From contig CAMBVS010000042.1 of assembly GCA_945871425.1 (NCBI GenBank), forward strand, positions 1 through 36,541: 36,541 nt of DNA, written 5' to 3'. This document shows, in pieces, positions 8,811 through 20,174 of the stretch. The notes beneath the pieces are model-generated. The model saw nothing but the letters and a program-made list of their open reading frames with translations, ran no database searches and had not been told where the DNA came from. The stretch comes from Rhizobium sp. Q54. Lineage in GTDB: Bacteria > Pseudomonadota > Alphaproteobacteria > SHVZ01. Every line of letters starts with the position of its first letter. Position 1 is the stretch's first letter. A program made the translations under genes and the position numbers.

Positions 8811-10085
8811 ATGACGGAGGCGCTCGACGCCGCCGTCTTCGCGCGCCTGATGGTGCGCTTCGAGCCCTTCGAGCCGGCACCCGTGCTTGCCATCGGCGTC
8901 TCCGGCGGCGCCGACTCCCTCGCGCTCTCCCTCCTCGCCGAGACGTGGGCCAGAGCCCGCGGCGGCCGCATCCACGCCCTGACCGTCGATCACGGCCTCA
9001 GGCCGGACTCCGCCGCCGAAGCGCGCCAGGTCGGCGTCTGGCTGGCCGAACGAGGCATCGCGCACGAGATCCTGAACTGGGACGGGCCCAAGCCCGGATC
9101 GGGCATCCAGGCTGCCGCGCGCCAAGCGCGGCGTCAGCTCCTCGGCGACTGGTGTCGCGGCCGCGGCGTACTCCATCTGCTGCTCGCCCATCACCAGGGC
9201 GATCAGGCCGAGACGATGGCGATCCGGCGCGAGGACCGGAGCGGCCCTGACGGCCTCGCCGCCATGGCGGCCGAGACGGCGACGGGGTGGGGCCGTCTCA
9301 TCCGGCCTCTGCTCGGTCAGCCGAAGCCGATGCTTGCGGCAGTCCTGTCGGCGGCCGGGCAGGACTGGATCGAGGATCCGTCCAACCGCGACGAACGCCA
9401 CGCGCGGGTGCGGCACCGGCGCCGCATCGCCGAAGCAGCGAGCGAAGCGACGCTGGCCCGGGACGCCCAGGCCCATGGCCTGGCGCGGAGCGAGCGGGAG
9501 CGCCGGGTCGCCGACGTGCTCGCCACCCATGTGCGGCTCCGGGTCGCGGGCTGGGCCAGCCTCGACGCAGCCCTGATCGATCACCCGGACGTCGTCGCCC
9601 GGGCGGCGCTGGCGCGAGTGATCGTCGCGGTCGGCAACCTCGGCTACGCGCCACGGGGCGAACGGCTCGATCGGCTGCTCGACCACCTCAAGGCAGGTGG
9701 CGGCCAGGCCCGCACGCTCGGCGGCTGCCGCATCGCACGACATCGTGAGGACTGGATCGTCGCCCGGGAGGTCGCCTCGCTCCCGCCTGACGGTCCGTTC
9801 ATCCGCGGGATCGCCGCCTGGGACCGCTTCGTCGTCGCGCTTCCGATCGGCGTGTCCGCAGCCGGCCTCAGCCTCGGCGCCCTCAAAACCGCGCGTCCGC
9901 CCGGCATCGAAACGGTTCCCGGCGCCGCGCGGCCGGGGCTCGCGGCGATCCGTGACCTTGACGGGGTGGTCGCCATCCCCCATCTGCATTGGGTGCGCCC
10001 CGGCGCCGATCGGAAGCTAGAGGGCGCAACCGTCTGGACTTTTCCGCGCCAGGGGCTCGCCGGAGCGGGATTCGCGGTTAACTGA
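8811..10085 (+). CDS. tilS: tRNA(Ile)-lysidine synthetase TilS
   Basis: TilS attaches lysine to C34 of the CAU-anticodon isoleucine tRNA, switching its codon and amino acid identity; it is essential in most bacteria. The 424-residue protein has the PP-loop motif [11 protein letters not shown] (about residues 28-38), the [11 protein letters not shown] segment, [12 protein letters not shown] (the family's AHH-DDQ-ET block with Gly-Asp-Gln) and WIEDPSNRD, all TilS hallmarks. The C-terminal half is divergent, as is usual in alphaproteobacteria. Order ybgF-tilS-ftsH is the usual one in the class. Confidence 0.95.
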   Translation: MTEALDAAVFARLMVRFEPFEPAPVLAIGVSGGADSLALSLLAETWARARGGRIHALTVDHGLRPDSAAEARQVGVWLAERGIAHEILNWDGPKPGSGIQAAARQARRQLLGDWCRGRGVLHLLLAHHQGDQAETMAIRREDRSGPDGLAAMAAETATGWGRLIRPLLGQPKPMLAAVLSAAGQDWIEDPSNRDERHARVRHRRRIAEAASEATLARDAQAHGLARSERERRVADVLATHVRLRVAGWASLDAALIDHPDVVARAALARVIVAVGNLGYAPRGERLDRLLDHLKAGGGQARTLGGCRIARHREDWIVAREVASLPPDGPFIRGIAAWDRFVVALPIGVSAAGLSLGALKTARPPGIETVPGAARPGLAAIRDLDGVVAIPHLHWVRPGADRKLEGATVWTFPRQGLAGAGFAVN

Positions 10086-10131
10086 CGGCCGCGCCCGGGG
10101 TGTGATAGGGTTAAAGTTTCTCGGTGAGGCT

Positions 10132-10136
10132 AGGAG
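10132..10136 (+). promoter_or_regulatory. Ribosome binding site deciding the ftsH GTG start
   Basis: AGGAG at 10132-10136 lies 4 bases before the GTG at 10141. The open frame extends up to 10102, but that start has no SD and would add 13 non-conserved residues. Confidence 0.7.
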
Positions 10137-10140
10137 TCCC

Positions 10141-12069
<1,929 letters not shown>

Positions 12070-12079
12070 CGACCCGCCT

Positions 12080-13954
<1,875 letters not shown>

Positions 13955-14017
13955 GCGGTCCCTTTCGATCTGGGAACGCCACTCTGAGGCATGCCGGCCG
14001 ACGCGCCAAGCCGGCCT

Positions 14018-17000
14018 TCAGTGGAAGTCGCGGCTCTTGACCTCGATCTGGGTGCGCACGCGGGCAGACCGTTTGACCTCACGGGCATGAGCGAGCGTGC
14101 GTGCGAACGGCTCGGACGGCGGCGGCGCGCCGTCGTCGGCGACGAGGTCCTGCAGCCAGTCGCTGAGATCGAAGAGCCGCCGCGCCTTCACATGGACGAC
14201 GATCTCCTTCCGGTCGATGGTGCCTTCGCAGGCGAGCAACCGGGCGCCCAGCACGGTGAGACGGTTCGCTTCGTAGATGTCCGGGTAGAGGACGAGATTG
14301 GCGATGCCGCTCTCGTCCTCCATCGTCACGAAGACGATGCCGTTGGCGCTTTCCGGATGCTGGCGCACCAGCACGAGGCCGGCGACGCGGACGAGCTGGC
14401 CCGGGGGCGCATCGTCGAGCAGGGCCGCCTGGTTCCAGCCGCCCCGGTGCAGGCGCGGGCGGATCAGCGCCAGCGGATGTCGCTTCAGCGAGAGGCCGGT
14501 GGTGAAGTAATCCTGGGCGACCTCGGCGCCGGGCCCGAGCGCCGGCAGCGCCACTTTGGGCTCAGACTGGAGCGGGGCCCGGATCTCGGCGGCGGCGAAC
14601 AGCGGCAATGGCGTCTCGCCGAGGCCCTTGACTGCCCATAGCGCATCCCGCCGCTGCAGGCCGAGCGAGCGGAAGGCATCGGCCGCCGCCAGCTTTTCCA
14701 GGCTCGCGACCTTGAGCCCGGCGCGTAGCCAGAGATCGCGGACGCTGGTGTAGCCGGCGCCGCGCCGCTTCATCAGCTTGTCGACGATTTCCTTCTTGCT
14801 GAGGCCATCCACTTCGCGAAGGCCGAGCCGCAGCGCGAAGCCGCCATCGGTCTTCGGCTCCAAGGTGCAGTCCCAGTCGCTGGCGTTCACGTCCACCGGA
14901 CGCACCTCGACACCATTCTGCCTCGCATCACCGACGATCTGTGCCGGCTGATAGAAGCCCATCGGCTGGGCGTTCAGCAGCGATCCCGCGAATACCTCCG
15001 GATGCCAACGCTTCAGCCAGGCCGAGGCATAGACCAGGATCGCGAACGAAGCCGCATGGCTCTCCGGAAAGCCGTAGTTGCTGAAGCCTTCCATCTGGCT
15101 GAAACAGCGCTCGGCGAAGTCTCGGTCATAGCCGTTCTTGATCATCCCGCTGATGAACGGCTCCTTGAACTCGCCGATCTTGCCGTTGCTCTTGAAGGTC
15201 GCCATGGCGCGGCGCAGCCTGTCGGCATCGGTGTACGAGAACCCGGCGCCGACGATGGCCATGCGCATGGCCTGTTCCTGGAACAGCGGAATCCCCAGCG
15301 TCTTGGTGAGGACGTCCTCGAGTCCCGGCGGAATCTCCACCTTGTCGACGCCCTCTCGCCGGCGCAGGTACGGGTGGACCATATCGCCCTGGATCGGGCC
15401 CGGACGAACGATCGCGACCTCGATGACGAGATCGTAGAACTCCTTCGGCTTGAGCCTCGGCAGCATCGCCATCTGGCCGCGGCTCTCGACCTGGAAGACG
15501 CCGAGGGATTCCCCCTTCTGCAGCATCTCGTAAACCGCCGGATCATCCGTCGGGAGCGTCAGGTCGACGCTCACGCCCTTGTGCTTCGCCAGCATGTCGA
15601 AGGCGAGCTTGAGACAGGTGAGCATGCCGAGCGCGAGCACGTCGACCTTAAGGATGCCCAACGTATTCAGGTCGTCCTTGTCCCACTCGATGCTGGTGCG
15701 GTCTTCCATCGCCGCATCCATGATCGGCACCAGCTCATCGAGGCGGCCTGCCGTGATGACGAAGCCGCCGACATGCTGCGACAGGTGACGCGGAAAGCCG
15801 ACGAGCTCGAGCGTCAGCGTGAGCGCGTGCCGGAGGATCGGATCCTCGGAATCCAGCCCCACACGCCGAACCGCTGCCCAGTTGGCCACCTTCCTCTTCT
15901 TTCTGAACTCCTGCCTTTCCTCCCGGCTCATCCGTTCCGGGTATTGCTCCGGCTCTTCATCCGACCAGTCGATCGCGTTCAGCACGTCGACCACGTCGGG
16001 CGTGAGCCCCATTGCCTTCGAGACGTCGCGGAGCGCGCCGCGCGTCCGGTAGCTGATGACGGTCGCGGCGATGGCGGCGCGATCGCGGCCATAGTGCTGA
16101 TAGATGTGCTGGATCACATCCTCGCGCCGCTCGTGCTCGAAATCGACGTCGATGTCCGGCGGCTCATTGCGTACGCTGGAGACGAAGCGCTCGAACAGAA
16201 GACCTTTCTCCAGGGGATCTACCGAGGTGATCCAGAGGGAGTAGCAGACGAGCGAGTTGGCGGCCGAGCCACGCCCTTGGCAGAGGATGCCTCGAGAGCG
16301 GGCGTACTGAACAATATTGTCGACGGTAAGAAAATAGGAGGCGTAGCCGCGATCCCGGATCAGGTCGAGCTCGCGATTGAGCACGTCCCGCTCCCGGTCC
16401 GTGATTCCGCCAGGGAATCGCTTGGCCAGCCCCTTCCAGGCTCGATCTTCCAGCTCCTCCTGCGCGGTGCGGCCGGGCGGCGCCTCGTTCGGATAGTCGT
16501 ATTTGAGATCGGCGAGCGAGAAGCGACAGCGCTCCGCGACCTGGACGCTGCGCTCGACGGCGTCCGGGTAGTCACGGAAGAGCCGCGCCATCTCCTCCGG
16601 TGTCTTGAGATGCCGCTCGGCATTGGCGGCGAGCCGCGTGCCGGCTTGGCCGATGGTGGTCTTCAGACGGACGCAGGCGAGCACGTCGGCGAGCGGGCGG
16701 CGGGAGGCCACGTGATAGCGGACGTCGTTGGTGGCGACCGGCGGCGTGCGCGCGGCGGCGGCCAACTCGAAGAGGCGCGTCAGCCGCCGGCGATCGTCGC
16801 CGTCATAGCGCCAGGTCGCCGCCTGGAACACGCTGCCGGGAAAGCGCCGGGCGAGCCTGGACACCCGCTCCAGGTGAATGCGATCGGGATGCTCCGGCTG
16901 GCAGGCGACGAAGACCTGGCCCTCGCCGAACTCCAGCACGTCGGGCAGGCCGAGGAAGCACTCGCCCTTGGGCGCGCGGCGCTTGCCGAGGGTGAGGAGG

Positions 17001-17287
17001 CGCGAGAGCCGGCCATAGGCGGCACGATCGGTCGGATAACAGAGGATCTCGAAGCCGTCGTGGAGCACCAGCCGCGCGCCCACCAGCAGCCGGAACCCCC
17101 GATACCTCTCAGGCTCGTCCGCGACCACGTGATGGGCGCGCACCACGCCGGCCAGCGTGTTGCGGTCGGCGATGCCGATCCCGGCATGCCCCAGCGCCCG
17201 CGCCGTCTCCACCAGCTCCTCGGCATGCGCAGCACCGTCGAGGAAGCTGAAATTGGTCGAGGTTTCGAGTTCGAGGTAGGGAGGCAT
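14018..17287 (-). CDS. dnaE2: Error-prone DNA polymerase DnaE2 (ImuC)
   Basis: DnaE2 is the C-family polymerase that, with ImuA and ImuB, performs mutagenic lesion bypass in the SOS response. The 1089-residue protein starts MPPYLELETSTNFSFLDGA, opening the PHP domain. The palm motif PPDIDVDFEHE (Asp378, Asp380, Asp382) holds the catalytic acids, and KDDLNTLGILKVDVLALG the third. The C-terminus has an OB fold (GQLVRVAGLVLVRQHPES) and lacks the tau-binding tail of replicative DnaE1, as expected. Reading can be extended upstream by 18 codons, but the conserved start and the LexA box at 17298-17312 fix the ATG at 17287. Confidence 0.96.
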   Translation of the reverse strand: MPPYLELETSTNFSFLDGAAHAEELVETARALGHAGIGIADRNTLAGVVRAHHVVADEPERYRGFRLLVGARLVLHDGFEILCYPTDRAAYGRLSRLLTLGKRRAPKGECFLGLPDVLEFGEGQVFVACQPEHPDRIHLERVSRLARRFPGSVFQAATWRYDGDDRRRLTRLFELAAAARTPPVATNDVRYHVASRRPLADVLACVRLKTTIGQAGTRLAANAERHLKTPEEMARLFRDYPDAVERSVQVAERCRFSLADLKYDYPNEAPPGRTAQEELEDRAWKGLAKRFPGGITDRERDVLNRELDLIRDRGYASYFLTVDNIVQYARSRGILCQGRGSAANSLVCYSLWITSVDPLEKGLLFERFVSSVRNEPPDIDVDFEHERREDVIQHIYQHYGRDRAAIAATVISYRTRGALRDVSKAMGLTPDVVDVLNAIDWSDEEPEQYPERMSREERQEFRKKRKVANWAAVRRVGLDSEDPILRHALTLTLELVGFPRHLSQHVGGFVITAGRLDELVPIMDAAMEDRTSIEWDKDDLNTLGILKVDVLALGMLTCLKLAFDMLAKHKGVSVDLTLPTDDPAVYEMLQKGESLGVFQVESRGQMAMLPRLKPKEFYDLVIEVAIVRPGPIQGDMVHPYLRRREGVDKVEIPPGLEDVLTKTLGIPLFQEQAMRMAIVGAGFSYTDADRLRRAMATFKSNGKIGEFKEPFISGMIKNGYDRDFAERCFSQMEGFSNYGFPESHAASFAILVYASAWLKRWHPEVFAGSLLNAQPMGFYQPAQIVGDARQNGVEVRPVDVNASDWDCTLEPKTDGGFALRLGLREVDGLSKKEIVDKLMKRRGAGYTSVRDLWLRAGLKVASLEKLAAADAFRSLGLQRRDALWAVKGLGETPLPLFAAAEIRAPLQSEPKVALPALGPGAEVAQDYFTTGLSLKRHPLALIRPRLHRGGWNQAALLDDAPPGQLVRVAGLVLVRQHPESANGIVFVTMEDESGIANLVLYPDIYEANRLTVLGARLLACEGTIDRKEIVVHVKARRLFDLSDWLQDLVADDGAPPPSEPFARTLAHAREVKRSARVRTQIEVKSRDFH

Positions 17288-17297
17288 GGCTGATTGT

Positions 17298-17312
17298 GTT
17301 CGTGATTTGTTC
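17298..17312. promoter_or_regulatory. LexA (SOS) box before dnaE2
   Basis: GTTCGTGATTTGTTC fits the alphaproteobacterial LexA operator GTTC-N7-GTTC exactly and ends 11 bases upstream of the dnaE2 ATG. It matches the imuA box in 14 of 15 positions. Confidence 0.92.
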
Positions 17313-17341
17313 TTTTTATCTCGTTGCTCTCCGTCGGTCAA
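17313..17341 (-). promoter_or_regulatory. Candidate dnaE2 promoter
   Basis: On the minus strand TTGACC (17341-17336) and TAAAAA (17318-17313) are spaced by 17 bases. Transcription would start inside the LexA box, so LexA would block it. The -35 element overlaps the TGA that ends the small upstream reading frame. Confidence 0.5.
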
Positions 17342-17508
17342 ACCGGGCGCCGCTTCGGCCCGGTCTCCAGGTCGAACTCGTCGGCGAACAGGAGCGCATG
17401 CATCGCGTCCATGCCGACCTTCCCGGCCCTCAGATCACAGATGTCGGCAAGGACATTGACGGCTCGATCCCTGGAGACGTTCAGGCAGGCGCCGCCGCCT
17501 GCCCTTTC
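17338..17508 (-). other. Out-of-frame continuation of the small imuB-dnaE2 gene
   Basis: This frame reads ACLNVSRDRAVNVLADICDL and on to FDLETGPKRRPV, with nearly all third positions G or C. That is strong coding character in a frame displaced by one base from the gene at 17435-17725. Removing one base near AAAGGGC (17501-17507, minus strand) would fuse the two into one product of about 128 residues. No independent start with an SD is seen for it, so it is listed as a segment rather than a gene. Confidence 0.5.
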
Positions 17509-17725
17509 CGCTGAGGGATTCGAGCATGCCGCGAAGATGCGGCGGCGCCTCGGCAATCTCCTTCGCAGTGGGCGCTTGCTCCGCAGCGAGAGAGATCATC
17601 ATCTCGGCGACGACCTGACCCACTCGCATCCGCTCGGTCGGGCTGGCACCTTCGGTCATCTGCTTCAGCTCATCGAGGAATTGCTGCATCTCGGCCGGCA
17701 TTTCCTCCTTCTTCTCCCGGCCCAT
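17435..17725 (-). CDS. Small unknown protein between imuB and dnaE2
   Basis: I do not recognise this 96-residue frame. It starts 22 bases after the imuB stop with a good SD (AGGGAAGAGGAG) and encodes a charged, helical-looking N-terminus (MGREKKEEMPAEMQQFLDEL) and an AEMMISLAAEQ helix. Up to about 17510 the codon use is GC-rich in third positions, like its neighbours. After that the frame runs into RRRRLPERLQG and ends, while the adjacent frame looks coding down to 17338. The gene may therefore be frameshifted, with an intact form of about 128 residues. Its place in the cassette makes LexA control through the imuA promoter likely. Confidence 0.55.
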   Translation of the reverse strand: MGREKKEEMPAEMQQFLDELKQMTEGASPTERMRVGQVVAEMMISLAAEQAPTAKEIAEAPPHLRGMLESLSGKGRRRRLPERLQGSSRQCPCRHL

Positions 17726-17747
17726 GCTCCTCTTCCCTGCTTGCGCT

Positions 17748-19286
17748 CTAAGCGAACAGCCCGTGCAACGACCAGACCGGCTTCTCGCCATTCTCGCTCA
17801 AGCCGTCGCGGCGGAGCCAGAAACGGCGGCCCTCCTCGTCCTCGACCCGGAAATAGTCGCGGGTCGGCTTCCGCTCCAGCCACCATTCGTCGGCGATGCG
17901 CTCGGCCGGATCGGCGCGGACGACACGATGCGTGCGGCCCCGCCAGCGGAACTGCGCCGGCGCGTGGTCGGGAAGCAGCGCCGTGGCGTCGACCGGTTCC
18001 GGCCGCTCGAGCAGGCGCTGCGGGCGGCGGCGCGACGTCCGCCAGCTTGCCCGCCTGTCGGTCGCGAGCGGGGGCCGCCGTTTCTGCGCGCGTTCGGGCA
18101 AATGGCTGTCGAGCGGCGCCAGGCTGTGGACCTGGGCCTCGCCGAGCCGGCCGCTCAGGCGGTCGACCAGGCTCGCCACCTGGTCGCCGGCCTCGTGGAC
18201 GTCCGCCATCAGCGGCGCCTGCACGGCGATCAGCGGCTCGGCCTCGAGCGCCGAGAGGATCGCGACCTCGACGCCGGGGCCGGGATCGATCTGCTCGATG
18301 CGGTCGCGGACCAGCCGGAACATCTTCTCGGGATCGCGCGCCGGCCGGGCGAAGCCGACGGCGAGGCGGCCGACCTGGCCGTCGAGCCGGTAGGCCGCGA
18401 GCTCGATCCGCCGGGCGCCCTGCTGCTCCCGGTCGAGCTGGGCGGACAGGCGCTCGCAGAGACGCCTTGCCGCCAGCGCCAGATCGTCGGGGGTGCCGAT
18501 GCCGTCGGGGAAGACCAGCCGCGTGGAGAACGCCGGCGGCATCCGCACCGGCACCAGCGGCTCCTCGACGAGACCGAGGGTCTGGTCGAGCCGGCGGGCG
18601 AGCACCTCGCCGAAGCGGGCGACCAGCGGCGCCCGGGGGGCGGCGGCGAGATCGCCGATGCGCTTCAGGCCGAGCCGCATCAGCGCGCTGGTCACCACCG
18701 CCGGCAACCGGAGCGAGGCCACGGCAAGGCCGGAGATCCTCTCCCGCTCGGCCTCCGGCTCGACGGCGATCGCGCCGGCCTCGGACTCGGCGTAGCGGGC
18801 CAGCGCCCAGGCCGCGCCGGGCGTGCCGGCGATGGCGACACGGGCGGAGAATCCCAGCCGCTCGACGCGATGGCGGAGGTCGAGAAGCATCTCCTCTTCG
18901 CCGCCGAACAGATGGGCGCAGCCGGTCGCGTCCAGCCACAGGCCGGCATCGCCGCCGACGCCGCCGGCGACGGTCGCCGACTGGCGGTCGAGCGCGACGA
19001 TCGGGGCGTAGCGCTGGGCCCAGTCGGCCAACGCCTCCAGGGCCCGGGCATCGCCGGTGGAATCGGAGGCGGCCACATGCAGCTCGGGCACGCGGGCACG
19101 CGCATCCGCCACGGACTCGCCGGGGCTGAGGCCGAGCAGCGTGGCACCGCGGTCGAGCGCCACCACCAGCGGACGTCCGCCGATGGCGCGCGCGGTCGCG
19201 AGCGGCCTATCCCGCCACTCGGGCGCCCGCCGGAAGATCCGGTCGGTCGCAAAGCGCGGGAGCCAGAGCGAGATCACCCGTCGCAT
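17748..19286 (-). CDS. imuB: ImuB, inactive Y-family polymerase-like mutasome hub
   Basis: ImuB is a Y-family polymerase relative that lacks catalytic acids and acts as the hub joining DnaE2, ImuA and the sliding clamp. The 512-residue protein starts RRVISLWLPRFATDRI, the family's typical opening (ISLWLPxxxTD), instead of the DMDxFF-type motif of active enzymes. It then has the finger/palm-like fold (VALDRGATLLGLSPG, GDAGLWLDATGCAHLFGG), a little-finger region (about 240-350), and ends with WSLHGLFA, the usual C-terminus. I see no clear QLPLW-like clamp motif. SD GGAG lies 7 bases before the ATG. The first 80 bases overlap the end of imuA. Confidence 0.93.
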   Translation of the reverse strand: MRRVISLWLPRFATDRIFRRAPEWRDRPLATARAIGGRPLVVALDRGATLLGLSPGESVADARARVPELHVAASDSTGDARALEALADWAQRYAPIVALDRQSATVAGGVGGDAGLWLDATGCAHLFGGEEEMLLDLRHRVERLGFSARVAIAGTPGAAWALARYAESEAGAIAVEPEAERERISGLAVASLRLPAVVTSALMRLGLKRIGDLAAAPRAPLVARFGEVLARRLDQTLGLVEEPLVPVRMPPAFSTRLVFPDGIGTPDDLALAARRLCERLSAQLDREQQGARRIELAAYRLDGQVGRLAVGFARPARDPEKMFRLVRDRIEQIDPGPGVEVAILSALEAEPLIAVQAPLMADVHEAGDQVASLVDRLSGRLGEAQVHSLAPLDSHLPERAQKRRPPLATDRRASWRTSRRRPQRLLERPEPVDATALLPDHAPAQFRWRGRTHRVVRADPAERIADEWWLERKPTRDYFRVEDEEGRRFWLRRDGLSENGEKPVWSLHGLFA

Positions 19287-19983
19287 CGTTTCTCTCCATC
19301 AGCCAATTGCCGGGACGTCCGCCCCGGCAGCGTTCGAGCGTCACCCGCCAGCGGGGATCACCGATCCCCTCCGCGTCGTCCGCCGGCGGCAGCGACGGCG
19401 CCCCGGCGATGCGCCAGCGGGTCTCGACCGCCGAGGCCGCCGCCTCGCCGCCGTCGAGCCGGAGCGCGAAGCCGGTCGTCCCCTTCTCCGCCGCGAGCTG
19501 GAGGCGGCGGCTGCCGGCGAGGTCGAGCGGCTTCTCCAGCTCGGCGACGGCCGCGGCGAGCCCCGGGGTCTTGAGGCCCTCCTCGAAGGCCCAGAGCCGG
19601 TCGGTCTCGGTGCGGGCGTTGACCAGGATCAGCCGCTCTGGATCGATCCCGAGCGCCGCCAGCGCCGAGGCATGGAGCTCCGGCCGCCGGGCGCACCAGA
19701 GCACCGGGCCGGTCTCGGCCCGCATCGCCCGCGCCAGGAGCGCCAGAAGGAAGCCTAAGGCCGCCCCCGCATCCCATTCGCTCGCCGCCGCCACCTCGTG
19801 CAGGCGCTTCAGTGCCAGCCCGCGGAACGGCAGATGCGCGTCGATCGCCTCGACGCCGAACGGAAGCACCGCCGGAATGCCGGCGCCGCGGCCGCGCTCC
19901 AGCCGGCCGACCTCGGCGCGGAGATCGGCAAGGCGCGGGTCGGCCTCGGGGGCCGGAGACGAGAAGGGCAGGATCAGGGCCAT
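19207..19983 (-). CDS. imuA: ImuA, RecA-like mutasome accessory protein
   Basis: ImuA is the RecA/SulA-related partner in the ImuA-ImuB-DnaE2 translesion complex. The 258-residue protein has an N-terminal helix (LADLRAEVGRLE), the LPFGVEAIDAHLPFRGLALKRLHEVAA segment typical of ImuA, a RecA-like core (GPVLWCARRPELHASALAALGID) and the C-terminal RWRVTLERCRGGRPGNW motif. The frame opens further upstream, but the ATG at 19983 lies directly after the LexA box, and the upstream part has no family character. There is no SD, and the predicted transcript start is within about 3 bases of the ATG. It overlaps imuB by 80 bases. Confidence 0.92.
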   Translation of the reverse strand: MALILPFSSPAPEADPRLADLRAEVGRLERGRGAGIPAVLPFGVEAIDAHLPFRGLALKRLHEVAAASEWDAGAALGFLLALLARAMRAETGPVLWCARRPELHASALAALGIDPERLILVNARTETDRLWAFEEGLKTPGLAAAVAELEKPLDLAGSRRLQLAAEKGTTGFALRLDGGEAAASAVETRWRIAGAPSLPPADDAEGIGDPRWRVTLERCRGGRPGNWLMERNDATGDLALAPALCDRPDLPAGARVAG

Positions 19984-19988
19984 AAGGT

Positions 19989-20003
19989 GTTCATGATTTG
20001 TTC
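19989..20003. promoter_or_regulatory. LexA (SOS) box before imuA
   Basis: GTTCATGATTTGTTC fits GTTC-N7-GTTC exactly and sits 6 bases before the imuA ATG. It covers the predicted -10 hexamer. Confidence 0.93.
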
Positions 20004-20021
20004 TAGACCGCATTTTGTCAA
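19993..20021 (-). promoter_or_regulatory. imuA promoter overlapped by the LexA box
   Basis: On the minus strand a perfect TTGACA (20021-20016) is followed after 17 bases by AATCAT (19998-19993), which matches the -10 consensus at four of six positions. The LexA box covers the -10 completely, so binding should shut it off. The start site would fall around 19986, leaving almost no leader before the ATG at 19983. Confidence 0.7.
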
Positions 20022-20088
20022 GTGCTCGATCGCCCCCCACCCACTCAACCCCTGTCTGCCGATTTGTTTCCCTCTCGACATCCCTGCG

Positions 20089-20118
20089 TTGACAGATCGC
20101 TCAGGTTAAACAGACTAT
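20089..20118 (+). promoter_or_regulatory. Candidate aapJ promoter
   Basis: TTGACA at 20089-20094 is a perfect -35. An 18-base spacer leads to GACTAT (20113-20118), a weak -10. The spacing is acceptable and the site lies 57 bases before aapJ. The strong -35 with a weak -10 suits an activator-dependent or tightly controlled gene. Confidence 0.45.
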
Positions 20119-20123
20119 TAACC
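20104..20123. promoter_or_regulatory. Palindromic operator candidate before aapJ
   Basis: GGTTAA (20104-20109) and TTAACC (20118-20123) form a perfect inverted repeat with an 8-base spacer, covering the predicted -10 of the aapJ promoter. The geometry fits a dimeric regulator. It also resembles a CtrA site (TTAA-N7-TTAA), but the spacer is 8, not 7. Confidence 0.5.
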
Positions 20124-20174
20124 AGTCCGGCGACGGCAGGCGCCGCCGACGATGCGCCCCGAGGGAGGCAAGAC

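Noticed and set aside
13955..14017. LexA box for the deacetylase fusion gene
   Set aside because: No GTTC-N7-GTTC match lies in the 63-base gap after dnaE2, so any SOS control would have to come by read-through.
15002..17293. A 763-residue open frame antisense to dnaE2
   Set aside because: It is a shadow of a GC-rich gene, low in complexity (Ala/Arg/Asp/Glu/Leu), without motifs, while dnaE2 has every expected one.
20106..20121. CtrA binding site before aapJ
   Set aside because: TTAA half sites are 8 bases apart rather than the 7 of the CtrA consensus; recorded only as a palindromic operator.
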